Shown here in pieces: positions 11,844 through 20,604 of a DNA stretch of 64,000 nt. Both the position numbers and the translations under genes were made by a program. The notes under the pieces were generated by a model that saw only the letters and a list, made by a program, of their open reading frames with translations, searched no databases and was not told the DNA's origin. How positions within the stretch are numbered: the stretch's first letter is position 1; each line of letters starts with the position of its first letter. Source of the stretch: Pseudomonas putida (GTDB lineage: Bacteria > Pseudomonadota > Gammaproteobacteria > Pseudomonadales > Pseudomonadaceae); the NCBI RefSeq assembly GCF_009883635.2, contig NZ_CP026115.2:2914001-2978000 (forward strand), read 5' to 3'.

Positions 11844-12638
11844 CTAGCGCATCACCGCCAGTCGCCCGACCAACGGTAGCTTGGCCGCGATGGTGAACAG
11901 AGGTGCCGTCCAGCGCAGCAGCAAGGCACTGCCCTTGGCCGCCAACGGCGTATGGCAACTCCAGCCCAACGCCAGTACCGCCATCAGCAGGCCGCCGATG
12001 TAATCGTCCTGCCCCCAGTGCGCTCCGGCCACCAGCCGCGGCATCATGAACAGGAACGCCAGGCCCCAGACCACCAGGTGCTGCACCAGGCGGCGGCTGA
12101 ACAGGCTCATGAACAAGGCCCAGATCAGTAGCACCGAGGCGTGATCGCCCGGGAAACTGTTGCTGGAACGGTCCTTCAGCTCCCAGGCTTTTTCCAGGTT
12201 CGGGTAGTAGCTGCTGAGATGCACCACGTTGTCGAACACCATCGATGGGCTGTCATGTTGCCAACCCATTGCATCCACCCACTTGGAAAACAGCGCGCGA
12301 ATCACCACTAATAGGAGCAGCGTGACCAGAAAGCCAAAGAAGGCTTCGCGAACCTGGCTGGCCTTGAACACCCAATTGCCACGGATCAGCAAGGCCAGAA
12401 GGGTCAGGCCGACGACGATGTCGAAGGGGCGCAGGCTGCCGACGGTCCAGATGTAGCGCCAGGTCGTATTGTCGGCCAGTGGCGTGTTGAGGCTATGGAA
12501 TAGCCACTCGTCGAAAGTCAGGCACAGGATCTGGCCAATAGGCCATAACCAGAAACACAGTAGAGCGATGGGAAGCAGCGTACAGGCTGCCAATGGCCCC
12601 AAGGACCACCTTGCTTGGAACAGTGGTCGATTGTCCAT
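11844..12638 (-). CDS. PAP2 family membrane phosphatase
   Basis: A 264-residue inner-membrane protein with about six hydrophobic segments. The phosphatase motifs are visible as SSNSFPGDHAS at about residue 160 and AGAHWGQDD at about residue 207, which fit PAP2 motifs 2 and 3, and a KDRSSNS lead-in supplies basic residues. Such enzymes dephosphorylate lipid or isoprenoid phosphates at the outer face of the membrane. An LpxT- or undecaprenyl pyrophosphatase-like role is possible but cannot be decided here. It is convergent with hslR and divergent from hslO. Confidence 0.82.
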   Translation of the reverse strand: MDNRPLFQARWSLGPLAACTLLPIALLCFWLWPIGQILCLTFDEWLFHSLNTPLADNTTWRYIWTVGSLRPFDIVVGLTLLALLIRGNWVFKASQVREAFFGFLVTLLLLVVIRALFSKWVDAMGWQHDSPSMVFDNVVHLSSYYPNLEKAWELKDRSSNSFPGDHASVLLIWALFMSLFSRRLVQHLVVWGLAFLFMMPRLVAGAHWGQDDYIGGLLMAVLALGWSCHTPLAAKGSALLLRWTAPLFTIAAKLPLVGRLAVMR

Positions 12639-12757
12639 AAAATACCTCTATTGCCAACAGGAAATCGGAGCGCTTTTTGAGCGCTCTGCCACGAGATTTC
12701 GGCGTTTTCGACATCTCGTGTAACCATTTTGTCATCATTTTCAGATAGCCAAAACCT

Positions 12758-13657
12758 ATGAGCGATTTGCCTGATACCGATTTCACCCAACGTTTCATCT
12801 TCGACGAGCGCGATGTGCGCGGCGAGTGGGTGTCTCTCGATGACAGCTACGCCGCGGTGCTGGCGCGTCATGAGTACCCGCAGCCGGTGCAGGCATTGCT
12901 TGGCGAACTGATGGCCGCAACCGCCTTGCTGGTGGGCGCGCTGAAGTTCGACGGCCTGCTGATCCTGCAGGCGCGCTCCGAAGGGCCGATCCCGCTGTTG
13001 ATGGTCGAATGCTCGGGCGAGCGCGACATCCGCGGCATGGCCCGCTATGAAGCGGAGCAGATCCCGGCCGATGCCACCCTGGAGCAGTTGATGCCCGGCG
13101 GCCACCTGACCTTGACCATCGATCCGGTGAAGGGCCAGCGCTACCAGGGCACCGTCGACCTGGACGGCGCCAACCTGTCGGAGTGCTTCACCAACTACTT
13201 CGTTCAGTCGCAGCAGCTCAATACCCGCTTCTGGCTCAACGCCGAAGGTGGCAAGGCCCGTGGCCTGCTGCTGCAGCAGCTGCCGCGTGATCGCCAGCCG
13301 GACGATGAAGAACGCGAAGACAGCTGGCAGCACGTGATTGCCCTGGCCAAGACGCTCAAGCCCGAAGAGTGGTCGGAAGACAACGAAACCCTGCTGCACC
13401 GCCTGTACCACGAAGACGCGGTACGCCTGTTCGACATCCAGCCACTGCGCTTCAAATGCAGCTGCTCGCGCGAACGTTCCGGCAATGCGCTGGTCAGTTT
13501 GGGCGAGCACGATGCCAAGGCGCTGGTCGAGGAGTGCGGTGGCACGGTGGAGATCGATTGCCAGTTCTGTAACCAGCGCTATTTCTTCGATGCCAGCGAT
13601 GTTGCGCAACTGTTTGCCGGTGGCGGCACGGAAGCGGCGTCAGAAACTCGCCACTGA
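12758..13657 (+). CDS. hslO: Redox-regulated chaperone Hsp33
   Basis: A 299-residue holdase chaperone switched on by oxidation. The C-terminal zinc switch has the four expected cysteines, in CSCSRERS (about residue 231) and CQFCNQRY (about residue 269), the CxC-x27-32-CxxC layout of Hsp33. The N-terminal domain opens with [20 protein letters not shown] and contains [20 protein letters not shown]. It is divergent from the PAP2 gene and followed by a hairpin before pckA. Confidence 0.95.
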   Translation: MSDLPDTDFTQRFIFDERDVRGEWVSLDDSYAAVLARHEYPQPVQALLGELMAATALLVGALKFDGLLILQARSEGPIPLLMVECSGERDIRGMARYEAEQIPADATLEQLMPGGHLTLTIDPVKGQRYQGTVDLDGANLSECFTNYFVQSQQLNTRFWLNAEGGKARGLLLQQLPRDRQPDDEEREDSWQHVIALAKTLKPEEWSEDNETLLHRLYHEDAVRLFDIQPLRFKCSCSRERSGNALVSLGEHDAKALVEECGGTVEIDCQFCNQRYFFDASDVAQLFAGGGTEAASETRH

Positions 13658-13678
13658 AACGTTTAATTACAGGGGAAT

Positions 13679-13732
13679 CTCCTGTCGAATTGCGCAAAAG
13701 CGCAGTTCTGACAGGAGGGGCCTACTTTTTTT
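13679..13732 (+). terminator. Nested hairpin plus T run between hslO and pckA
   Basis: Outer arms CTCCTGTC (13679-13686) and GACAGGAG (13710-13717) enclose an inner hairpin TGCGC-AAAA-GCGCA (13691-13704). A run of seven T follows at 13726-13732. This could terminate hslO, or, since the pckA start is at 13837, it could sit in a pckA leader. The distance from stem to T run (eight bases) is longer than in a canonical terminator. Confidence 0.5.
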
Positions 13733-13836
13733 GGGCGTTTCTGGCATAATCCGGCCACTTTTTTCGCTGTAGTAGTTTTTTCGAGACAACTACAAAACGT
13801 TTGGAGCACTCGGCCTCGGGCCGGATGGGGTATCTC

Positions 13837-15378
13837 ATGACGCAAGCCAACAACACCGTGTACACCGACCTGAGCGTCGATGAGCTGGTTAAAGAAGCGC
13901 TGTCCCGCGGTGAAGGCGTGCTGGCCGATACTGGCGCACTGGTAGTCGAAACTGGCCACCGTACTGGCCGCTCGCCGGCTGATCGTTTCATCGTCGAAGA
14001 ACCTTCCACCCAGGACCAGATTGGCTGGGGCCCGATCAACCGCAAGTTCCCGGCCGACAAGTTCGATGCCCTGTGGGACCGCGTCGAGGCGTTCAACAAC
14101 GCTCAGGATCACTTCGTTTCCTACGTTCACGTAGGCTCCGCTGCCGAGCACTACCTGCCGGTGAAGATGACCACCCAGACTGCCTGGCAGAACCTGTTCG
14201 GCCGTTGCCTGTTCATCAACCCGGAGCAGTACAACCCAGCTGGCCGCGACGAGTGGCAAGTTCTGAACGTCGCCAACTTCGAGTGCGTGCCAGAGCGTGA
14301 CGGCACCAACTCCGATGGTTGCGTCATCATCAACTTCGCCCAGAAGAAGGTGTTGATCGCTGGCATGCGTTACGCTGGCGAAATGAAGAAAGCCATGTTC
14401 TCGGTGCAGAACTTCCTGCTGCCGGCTGCCGACGTACTGCCGATGCACTGCGCCGCCAACATCGGTGAAGCTGGCGACGTAACCCTGTTCTTCGGGCTGT
14501 CCGGCACTGGCAAGACCACCCTGTCGGCTGATGAAAGCCGTTACCTGATTGGTGACGACGAGCACGGTTGGGGTGAAGGCGTTGTCTTCAACATCGAAGG
14601 CGGCTGCTATGCCAAGTGCATCGACCTGTCCGAGAAGAACGAGCCGGTCATCTGGAAAGCCATCAAACATGGTGCAGTGCTGGAAAACGTCGTCATCAAC
14701 GATGCCAAGCACGCTGACTACACCGATGTCAGCCTGACCCAGAACAGCCGTGCCGCCTACCCGCTGGAGCACGTCGCGAAGGTCTCCGAGAAGAACCTGG
14801 GCGGTGAGCCGAACGCGGTCATCTTCCTGACCTGCGACCTGACTGGCGTTCTGCCGCCGGTGTCGATCCTGAACAACGAGCAGGCTGCCTACCACTTCCT
14901 GTCCGGCTACACCGCGCTGGTTGGTTCCACCGAGATGGGTTCGGGCGGCGGCATCAAGTCGACCTTCTCCACCTGCTTCGGCGCACCGTTCTTCCCGCGC
15001 CCGGCTGGCGTCTACGCCGAGCTGCTGATCAAGCGCATCAAGGCCTTCGGTTCCAAGGTTTACCTGGTCAACACCGGCTGGACCGGCGGCGGCTACGGCG
15101 TTGGCAAGCGCTTCAGCATTCCGACCACCCGTGGCGTGATCGCTGCCATCCAGAGCGGTGCTCTGGTCGGCGCCGAAACCGAGCACCTGGACATCATCAA
15201 CCTGGACGTGCCGAAGGCCGTTCCGGGCGTTGACACCGAGCTGCTCAACCCACGCGCCACCTGGGCTGACAAGGCTGCCTACGACGAGGCCGCCCAAGGC
15301 CTGGCCAAGCTGTTCATCGAAAACTTCAAGAAGTTCGAAGTTTCCGACGCCATCAAGGCAGCTGGCCCACAGCTGTAA
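13837..15378 (+). CDS. pckA: Phosphoenolpyruvate carboxykinase (ATP)
   Basis: A 513-residue enzyme that converts oxaloacetate and ATP to phosphoenolpyruvate, the entry step of gluconeogenesis. The P-loop [11 protein letters not shown] and the metal-binding [18 protein letters not shown] segment are clear, and the N-terminal [13 protein letters not shown] is typical of the ATP-dependent family. The ATG at 13837 ([13 protein letters not shown]) was chosen over an in-frame TTG at 13801 because the latter adds residues without family similarity. The gene ends at a strong terminator. The codon use is strongly biased, as expected for a highly expressed gene. Confidence 0.96.
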   Translation: MTQANNTVYTDLSVDELVKEALSRGEGVLADTGALVVETGHRTGRSPADRFIVEEPSTQDQIGWGPINRKFPADKFDALWDRVEAFNNAQDHFVSYVHVGSAAEHYLPVKMTTQTAWQNLFGRCLFINPEQYNPAGRDEWQVLNVANFECVPERDGTNSDGCVIINFAQKKVLIAGMRYAGEMKKAMFSVQNFLLPAADVLPMHCAANIGEAGDVTLFFGLSGTGKTTLSADESRYLIGDDEHGWGEGVVFNIEGGCYAKCIDLSEKNEPVIWKAIKHGAVLENVVINDAKHADYTDVSLTQNSRAAYPLEHVAKVSEKNLGGEPNAVIFLTCDLTGVLPPVSILNNEQAAYHFLSGYTALVGSTEMGSGGGIKSTFSTCFGAPFFPRPAGVYAELLIKRIKAFGSKVYLVNTGWTGGGYGVGKRFSIPTTRGVIAAIQSGALVGAETEHLDIINLDVPKAVPGVDTELLNPRATWADKAAYDEAAQGLAKLFIENFKKFEVSDAIKAAGPQL

Positions 15379-15400
15379 GCTGACGCCAGCCGTAACGCCA

Positions 15401-15427
15401 AAGCCGCCCCTTGGGGCGGCTTTTTGT
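15401..15427 (+). terminator. Intrinsic terminator of pckA
   Basis: AAGCCGCCCC and GGGGCGGCTT pair around a short TT loop, followed by TTTTTGTTTT. It starts 22 bases after the pckA stop. It is a canonical rho-independent terminator. Confidence 0.92.
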
Positions 15428-15522
15428 TTTCTGAAAACTGACACGGTCATTGTGGAAGGCAGTCAAAAACTGGAATTTCTGTTTCACTGTATGCATCCAC
15501 TGCCAAGACACAGGCCTGACAG

Positions 15523-15963
15523 ATGACCGAATCTCCCAACCGCACGGCCTTCTCCCACTTCCACCCAATCCTCACTCGCCCCCAGGACAACGATGTCAAC
15601 GGCCACATCGCCGGCGCCACCGTGCATGGCTTCTTCGAAACCGCCATCCAGGCCTTCCTCGTGGAACAGGCCGACCTGGACCTGCGCGATGGAGAGCTGG
15701 CAGCGTTCGTGGTGAGTTCGGCGGCAGACTTCTTCACCTTGCCGGGCTTCCCGGATGTACTGGAGGTGGGGCTGGGGGTGGCGCGGTTGGCGGGCAGCAC
15801 GGTGGAGTACCGCCTGGCGCTTTACCGCCCGGGAGAGACCGATGCGTGCGCGGCAGGGACGGTGGTGCAGGTGTTCATCGAGCGCGCCAGCGCCAGGCCG
15901 GTGCCGCTGCCCGAGACGCTGCAGATGATCCTGGCCGGCCTGCAACTCGACTCGCAGGCATGA
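15523..15963 (+). CDS. Acyl-CoA thioesterase family protein (4HBT-like)
   Basis: A 146-residue hotdog-fold protein. It has the DNDVNGHIAGATVHGFFETA segment at about residues 22-41, which resembles the active-site helix region of 4-hydroxybenzoyl-CoA-type thioesterases, and FVVSSAADFFTLPGFPDVLE downstream. The substrate is unknown. It stands alone between two terminators, pckA upstream and its own hairpin overlapping its stop, so it is probably monocistronic. It is one of three thioesterase-like genes in this window; they are not close copies of each other. Confidence 0.8.
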   Translation: MTESPNRTAFSHFHPILTRPQDNDVNGHIAGATVHGFFETAIQAFLVEQADLDLRDGELAAFVVSSAADFFTLPGFPDVLEVGLGVARLAGSTVEYRLALYRPGETDACAAGTVVQVFIERASARPVPLPETLQMILAGLQLDSQA

Positions 15964-15996
15964 AAAAGCCCTGCCGGTGAGGGCAGGGCTCTTTTT
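15963..15996 (+). terminator. Intrinsic terminator of the thioesterase gene
   Basis: AGCCCTGCC (15967-15975) and GGCAGGGCT (15982-15990) pair, followed by CTTTTT. An A run precedes the stem, so it may also work for the converging gene. The stop codon of the thioesterase is its first bases. Confidence 0.9.
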
Positions 15997-16019
15997 ACCC
16001 GCAGGCTGAGCCTCAGGTA

Positions 16020-16496
16020 TCAGTGGCGCCAGTGACGGTGCTTGCGGTGGCCGTAGTGGCGGCCACGGTCGTAATGGCGACGGTCGTCGTAGTCACGACG
16101 GTAGCGACGGTCGTCATGGCGCTCGTCTTCATCGGCCTTGTTGCCCATGTAGTTACCCAACGCACCACCGGCACCACCGCCTGCGGCTGCACCGATGTAG
16201 CTACCGGTGGTGCCGCCCATCGAGCGACCGACCACGTTACCGCCTGCAGCGCCCAGGGCGCCACCGATGGCGGCCTCGCCACGCTGGCGCTTGTCGGCAC
16301 CCAGGGCACCGCCGGCCGCACCGCCCAGACCAGCGCCAATGGCACCGCCAGTGCTACCACCGATGGAGTTGCCCACTACGGAGCCGAGTACCCCACCCAA
16401 TGCGCCGCCAATGCCAGCCTCGGTATTGCCGCCTGCCATGGCAACGCCGCTGAGCAAGCTGAAAGACAACAACAGAATCGAGGAGTACTTCTTCAT
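16020..16496 (-). CDS. Glycine-zipper envelope protein with His/Arg-rich tail
   Basis: A 158-residue secreted or membrane-inserted protein. The N-terminus is a signal peptide (KKYSSILLLSFSLLSGVAMA, cleavage likely after AMA near residue 22). Residues 25-115 are packed with Gly-x3-Gly and Gly/Ala repeats typical of glycine-zipper domains that pair helices in membranes. The last 40 residues are rich in Asp, Arg, Tyr and His and end in HRKHRHWRH. The ATG at 16496 has a GAGG site upstream; an in-frame TTG one codon earlier is less likely. The function is unknown; the His-rich tail could bind metal, which is only inference. Confidence 0.8.
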   Translation of the reverse strand: MKKYSSILLLSFSLLSGVAMAGGNTEAGIGGALGGVLGSVVGNSIGGSTGGAIGAGLGGAAGGALGADKRQRGEAAIGGALGAAGGNVVGRSMGGTTGSYIGAAAGGGAGGALGNYMGNKADEDERHDDRRYRRDYDDRRHYDRGRHYGHRKHRHWRH

Positions 16497-16654
16497 CAAG
16501 AGAGCCTCATAGGGATGACGTGGGCGAATTTGAGGCTACGGAGGGCGGCTGGCAACGAAAATCCGACGAGTAACACGAGTTGTACACAATTCTCTAAGTT
16601 GCTGTATTTGCTGTGAAACTTTATCGTTTTTCGCGTGTCTGAGCTATTTATGAC

Positions 16655-16687
16655 AAAGCCCTGAACCTCGCGGAACAGGGCTTTTTT
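16655..16687. terminator. Hairpin downstream of the YdeP-like gene
   Basis: AAAGCCCTG (16655-16663) and CAGGGCTTT (16676-16684) pair around a 12-base loop. On the minus strand it follows the YdeP-like gene by about 25 bases with a short T run; on the plus strand it has six T residues. The two flanking minus-strand genes are thereby separated. Confidence 0.75.
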
Positions 16688-16710
16688 CATTTTTGCCGGG
16701 GCGTTTCCGC

Positions 16711-19056
16711 TTACAGGATTCGACCGTCGTCCCGGGCGCGTTCCAGCTTGATGGCAACGAACTTGGACGTCGGCGTATGGCTGCCGTCGCCGATGCTTTC
16801 CAGCGGGATCAGCGGGTTCACTTCCGGATAATACGCCGCCGCCTGCCCGGCAGGGATGTCGAAGGCCAGCAATGTGAAGCCATGCACACGGCGCACATGC
16901 TCATCACCCCACAACGAGACGATGTCGACCTTCTGCCCAGGCTGGAAGCCCAGGCGGATGATGTCGGCCTCGTTGGCGAACAGCACCTCGCGCTGGCCGC
17001 GCACACCTCGGTAACGGTCGTCCAGGCCGTAGATGGTGGTGTTGTACTGATCATGGGAGCGCATCGACTGCATGATCAGGTCAGGCAATTGGCCGCTGGC
17101 GCGGACGCGCTCGTCGATCAGGGTATCGGGCAGCAGGTTGGCCTTGAAGTTGGCGCGGCCCGTGGTGGTCTTCCACTGGCGGCTGGCGGCGCTGTTGCCC
17201 AGGTAGAAGCCGCCCGGGTGGGCCAGGCGCTGGTTGAAGTCGGCAAAGCCGGCAATGGTGTCGCCGATCAGGTCGCGGATGCGCGCGTAGTCGGCCACCA
17301 GCCAGTGCCAGTCCACTGGGTGCTTGCCCAGGGTGGCGGCCGCGATACCGGCGACCACGGCAGGCTCCGAGCGCATCTGGGGCGAAAGCGGCTTGAGCTG
17401 GCCATTGGAGGCGTGGACCATGCTGAACGAGTCTTCCACGGTGACCGCCTGCGGCCCATCGGCCTGCAGGTCGATGTCGGTGCGGCCCAGGCACGGCAGG
17501 ATCAGTGCCTGCTTGCCGTGGATCAGATGGCTGCGGTTGAGCTTGGTGCTGATGTGTACGGTGAGTTCGCAGTTGCGCAGGGCTTGCGCGGTCCGTTCGG
17601 TGTCCGGGGTGGCCTGGGCGAAGTTGCCGCCAAGGCCGATGAACACTTTCGAGCGGCCATCGAGCATGGCGTGGATCGCCTCGACGGTGTTGTGACCGTT
17701 GTGCCGTGGCACCCGGAAGTTGAAGCGATTTTCGATGGCATCGAGCAGTGCCACCGGTGGGCGCTCGTTGATGCCCATGGTGCGGTCGCCCTGCACGTTG
17801 CTGTGGCCACGTACCGGGCACAGGCCGGCGCCCGGCACGCCAAGGTTGCCGCGCAACATCTGCAGGTTGACGATTTCCTGGATGGTCGGCACCGAATGGC
17901 GGTGCTGGGTGATGCCCATCGCCCAGCACATGATTACCCGCTTGCCACGGCAATACATGCGTGCAGCCAGTTCGATGTCGGCCAGGGTCAGGCCGGATTG
18001 CGCCTGTATGTGCTCCCATGAGGTGGCGTCCACCGCTGCCAGGTACTCTTGCACGCCATGGCCGTGCTCGGCGATGAACACATGGTCGAAGACTGCCGGT
18101 TCGCCGTTGGCCTGGGCTTCGCGCTCCCATTGCACGACGAACTTGGCCATGCCGCGCAGCAAGGCCATGTCACCGCCCAGAGCCGGGCGGAAGAACGCGG
18201 TGTTGGTCGGGCGGTCGCTGTTGGTCAGCATCTCCAGCGGGTTCTGCGGGTGCTGGAAGCGCTCCAGGCCACGCTCTTTGAGCGGGTTGACGCAGACCAC
18301 CTGGGCACCACGTTTCACCGCGTCGCGCAGGGGGTCGAGCATGCGTGGGTGGTTGGTGCCCGGGTTCTGGCCCCAGACGAAGATCGCATCGGCATGCTCG
18401 AAGTCGTCATAGGTGACCGTGCCCTTGCCGACCCCGACGCTCTGGCCCAGGGCCACACCACTGGCTTCGTGGCACATGTTCGAGCAGTCAGGGAAGTTGT
18501 TGGTGCCGTAGGCGCGCACGAACAGCTGATACAGGTAGGCCGCTTCGTTGCTGGCGCGACCGGAGGTGTAGAACTCGGCCTGGTCGGGGGTGGCCAGTTT
18601 GTTCAGTTCACGGGCGATCAGGGCGTAGGCGGCATCCCAGGCGATCGGTTGGTAGCGATCGCTCTGTGGGTCGTAGACCATCGGTTCAGTCAGGCGGCCC
18701 TGGTACTCAAGCCAGTAGTCGCTCTGCTGCAGCAGCGCGCTGACGCTGTAGCGCGCGAAGAACGCCGCATCGACGCGGCGTTTGGTGGCCTCCCAGTTGA
18801 CCGCCTTGGCACCGTTCTCGCAAAACTTGACCATGCCGCTCTCGGGCGAATCGCCCCAGGCGCAGCCGGGGCAGTCGAAGCCGCCGTTCTGGTTGGTCTT
18901 GAGCAGGGCGCGGATGTTCTTCAGCGCGTTGTCGCTGCCGACCCAGGCCTTGGCCACGCTGCGCAGCGCGCCCCAACCACCGGCGGGGCCGTGGTAGGGC
19001 TGGTAGCGAGGGGTGGAGGCTGGGGCGTTGTCCGGGAGTTGCTGGTACGAGGTCAC
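16711..19056 (-). CDS. FdhF/YdeP family molybdopterin oxidoreductase
   Basis: A molybdopterin-dependent oxidoreductase of about 781 residues. It carries the family signature GGFDCPGCAWGDS near the N-terminus, which replaces the usual four-cysteine motif of formate dehydrogenases, then SNMCHEASGVALGQSVGVGK, and molybdopterin-contact segments such as FVWGQNPGTNHPRMLDP and FIGLGGNFAQATPD. The C-terminal dinucleotide-binding domain includes TGRANFKANLLP. YdeP in E. coli is linked to acid resistance; the physiological substrate of the family is not established. The GTG at 19056 was chosen because it lies five bases after the fdhD stop, with GGAG about 12 bases upstream. fdhD next door suggests it needs sulfuration of its cofactor. 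Confidence 0.86.
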   Translation of the reverse strand: MTSYQQLPDNAPASTPRYQPYHGPAGGWGALRSVAKAWVGSDNALKNIRALLKTNQNGGFDCPGCAWGDSPESGMVKFCENGAKAVNWEATKRRVDAAFFARYSVSALLQQSDYWLEYQGRLTEPMVYDPQSDRYQPIAWDAAYALIARELNKLATPDQAEFYTSGRASNEAAYLYQLFVRAYGTNNFPDCSNMCHEASGVALGQSVGVGKGTVTYDDFEHADAIFVWGQNPGTNHPRMLDPLRDAVKRGAQVVCVNPLKERGLERFQHPQNPLEMLTNSDRPTNTAFFRPALGGDMALLRGMAKFVVQWEREAQANGEPAVFDHVFIAEHGHGVQEYLAAVDATSWEHIQAQSGLTLADIELAARMYCRGKRVIMCWAMGITQHRHSVPTIQEIVNLQMLRGNLGVPGAGLCPVRGHSNVQGDRTMGINERPPVALLDAIENRFNFRVPRHNGHNTVEAIHAMLDGRSKVFIGLGGNFAQATPDTERTAQALRNCELTVHISTKLNRSHLIHGKQALILPCLGRTDIDLQADGPQAVTVEDSFSMVHASNGQLKPLSPQMRSEPAVVAGIAAATLGKHPVDWHWLVADYARIRDLIGDTIAGFADFNQRLAHPGGFYLGNSAASRQWKTTTGRANFKANLLPDTLIDERVRASGQLPDLIMQSMRSHDQYNTTIYGLDDRYRGVRGQREVLFANEADIIRLGFQPGQKVDIVSLWGDEHVRRVHGFTLLAFDIPAGQAAAYYPEVNPLIPLESIGDGSHTPTSKFVAIKLERARDDGRIL

Positions 19057-19061
19057 GACTG

Positions 19062-19892
19062 TTACGACTCCGCCGCTGGGCTGTAGACCCGCGGTGCACT
19101 GTGTTTGGGCAGATGAATGAGGTTGAGGTTGTGCTTGCGCGCCCATTGCAGGGCCAGGCCAGTAGGCGCCGAGAGGCTGACCAGGGTCTGGATGCCGGCG
19201 CGCAGCACCTTCTGGATCAGCTCCAGGCTGCAGCGGCTGGTGACGATGGCCAGGCCGCCCTCGGTGCCGATGCCTTGGCGCAGCAGCGCGCCGATCAGCT
19301 TGTCGAGGGCGTTGTGCCGGCCGATGTCTTCGCGGCCCATCAGCAATTCGCCCTGGGCGTTCATGAACAGCGCAGCGTGCACGGCACCGCAGTGCTGGCC
19401 CAGCGGGGTGAACGCATCGATGCGCTCGCGCAGGCCCGCCAGCCATTGCGTTGGCGGCAACGGTGCGCCAGGCAGTGCGGTCAGTTCCGGCAGCGCCTGC
19501 TCCAGGGCTTCCACCCCGCACAGGCCACAGCCACTGGTGCCGGCCAGCTGGCGACGCTGGTTCTTCAGGTTCCAGAAGGCACGGCTGGAAATCTCCAGGT
19601 CGGCATACATCGCCGAACCGCTGCCCGAGAGTTTCAGGTCATAGATTTCCGAAGTGCCTTCGACGATGCCGCTGCCAACGCTGAAACCGACCGCGAAGTC
19701 TTCCAGGTCGGTGGGGCTGACCAGCATGACAGCCTGGTTCAGGCCGTTGTAGGCAATGGCCAGCGCGACTTCTTCGGCCAGCGGCGTGCAGGCGCGTTCG
19801 CCGTCGCTGAGCTGGACGTAGTCATAGGTGTTGCTGGCGGCAGGCAGGGCCAGAGGCATGGAGGCCGCGCAGACCGGAGGTTTGCTTTGCAT
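19062..19892 (-). CDS. fdhD: Formate dehydrogenase accessory sulfurtransferase FdhD
   Basis: Transfers sulfur to the molybdenum cofactor of formate dehydrogenase-type enzymes. The conserved CxxC is in TSGCGLCGVEALEQ, at about residue 118-121 of the 276-residue protein, and the GREDIGRHNALDKLIGALLR motif of the family follows. The ATG at 19892 (MQSKPPVCAAS) is preferred to the first in-frame start at 19925, but neither has a strong ribosome site. Only five bases separate it from the YdeP-like gene, so the two form an operon and the enzyme it serves is probably that neighbour. Confidence 0.92.
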   Translation of the reverse strand: MQSKPPVCAASMPLALPAASNTYDYVQLSDGERACTPLAEEVALAIAYNGLNQAVMLVSPTDLEDFAVGFSVGSGIVEGTSEIYDLKLSGSGSAMYADLEISSRAFWNLKNQRRQLAGTSGCGLCGVEALEQALPELTALPGAPLPPTQWLAGLRERIDAFTPLGQHCGAVHAALFMNAQGELLMGREDIGRHNALDKLIGALLRQGIGTEGGLAIVTSRCSLELIQKVLRAGIQTLVSLSAPTGLALQWARKHNLNLIHLPKHSAPRVYSPAAES

Positions 19893-20067
19893 CGAGCGAG
19901 ATAACCGGCGGCTATTTGATAGCACCAGCCTAGGCCGCCGGGCCGGGCGCGTCTAATCGCTAGGATCTATGCCTTGATAGACCGCGTCGATTGGTCGCAG
20001 AGGGGCGGGCAGGGCAATCCTGGCCTAGACTCCTGGCTCCGAGGTTTACGTCAACAAGGAGCGCGTC

Positions 20068-20508
20068 ATGAGCCTGTTCAGTTTCGTGAAGGAAGCCGGC
20101 GAGAAGTTGATCGACCTGCTGACTCCCGGCAATGCCAATGCCGAAGAGCAGCTGAAGAAACACGTGGAAAGTGTCGGCCTGGGCAACCCGAACATCTCGG
20201 CCACTGTAGAGGGTGACAAGGTCATTCTCAAGGGCGAGGTGGCCAGCCAGGAGGAGAAAGAGAAGATCATTCTCGCCGCCGGCAACATCGAGGGGGTAGC
20301 CAGCGTCGATGACCAGATTACCGTGACCGGGCCGGTCGTGGCGGCGGCAAGGTTCGTCACGGTGAAAAAGGGCGACACGCTGTCAGCGATCTCTGTGGTC
20401 GTGTATGGCAATGCCGGCCAGTACAACAAGATTTTCGAGGCCAACAAGCCGATGCTCAAGCACCCGGACAAGATCTATCCGGGGCAGGTGCTGCGTATTC
20501 CTGACTGA
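20068..20508 (+). CDS. kbp: BON-LysM protein, Kbp/YgaU family
   Basis: A 146-residue protein with an N-terminal BON domain (about residues 25-88, including NISATVEGDKVILKGEV) and a C-terminal LysM domain (about 94-144, starting FVTVKKGDTLSAIS and ending YPGQVLRIPD). No signal peptide is seen: the protein begins MSLFSFVKEAGEKLIDLL. This matches E. coli YgaU/Kbp, a cytoplasmic potassium-binding protein. The start has a good AAGGAG site. It stands alone, divergent from fdhD, and a REP pair follows it. Confidence 0.9.
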   Translation: MSLFSFVKEAGEKLIDLLTPGNANAEEQLKKHVESVGLGNPNISATVEGDKVILKGEVASQEEKEKIILAAGNIEGVASVDDQITVTGPVVAAARFVTVKKGDTLSAISVVVYGNAGQYNKIFEANKPMLKHPDKIYPGQVLRIPD

Positions 20509-20531
20509 TCTCTACCGCCAGGTCCGGCCCA

Positions 20532-20598
20532 TTCGCGGGGCAAGCCCGCTCCTACAGAGGTGCGCGATCTCTTGTGGGAGCGGGCTTGCCCCGCGAAG
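20532..20598. repeat. Pair of inverted REP elements
   Basis: TTCGCGGGGCAAGCCCGCTC begins at 20532 and runs to CCTACAG at 20557. Its near-exact inverse, from TGTGGGAGCGGGCTTG to CCCCGCGAA, is at 20574-20598. This is the characteristic P. putida REP arranged as an inverted pair (BIME-like), about 16 bases apart, between converging kbp and yrfG. Each unit also folds on itself through GCGGG-CAAG-CCCGC. Confidence 0.92.
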
Positions 20599-20604
20599 AG
20601 GCCC

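Noticed and set aside
13663..15450. A 595-codon minus-strand frame opposite pckA
   Set aside because: It mirrors pckA codon periodicity and has no motif; pckA is unmistakable.
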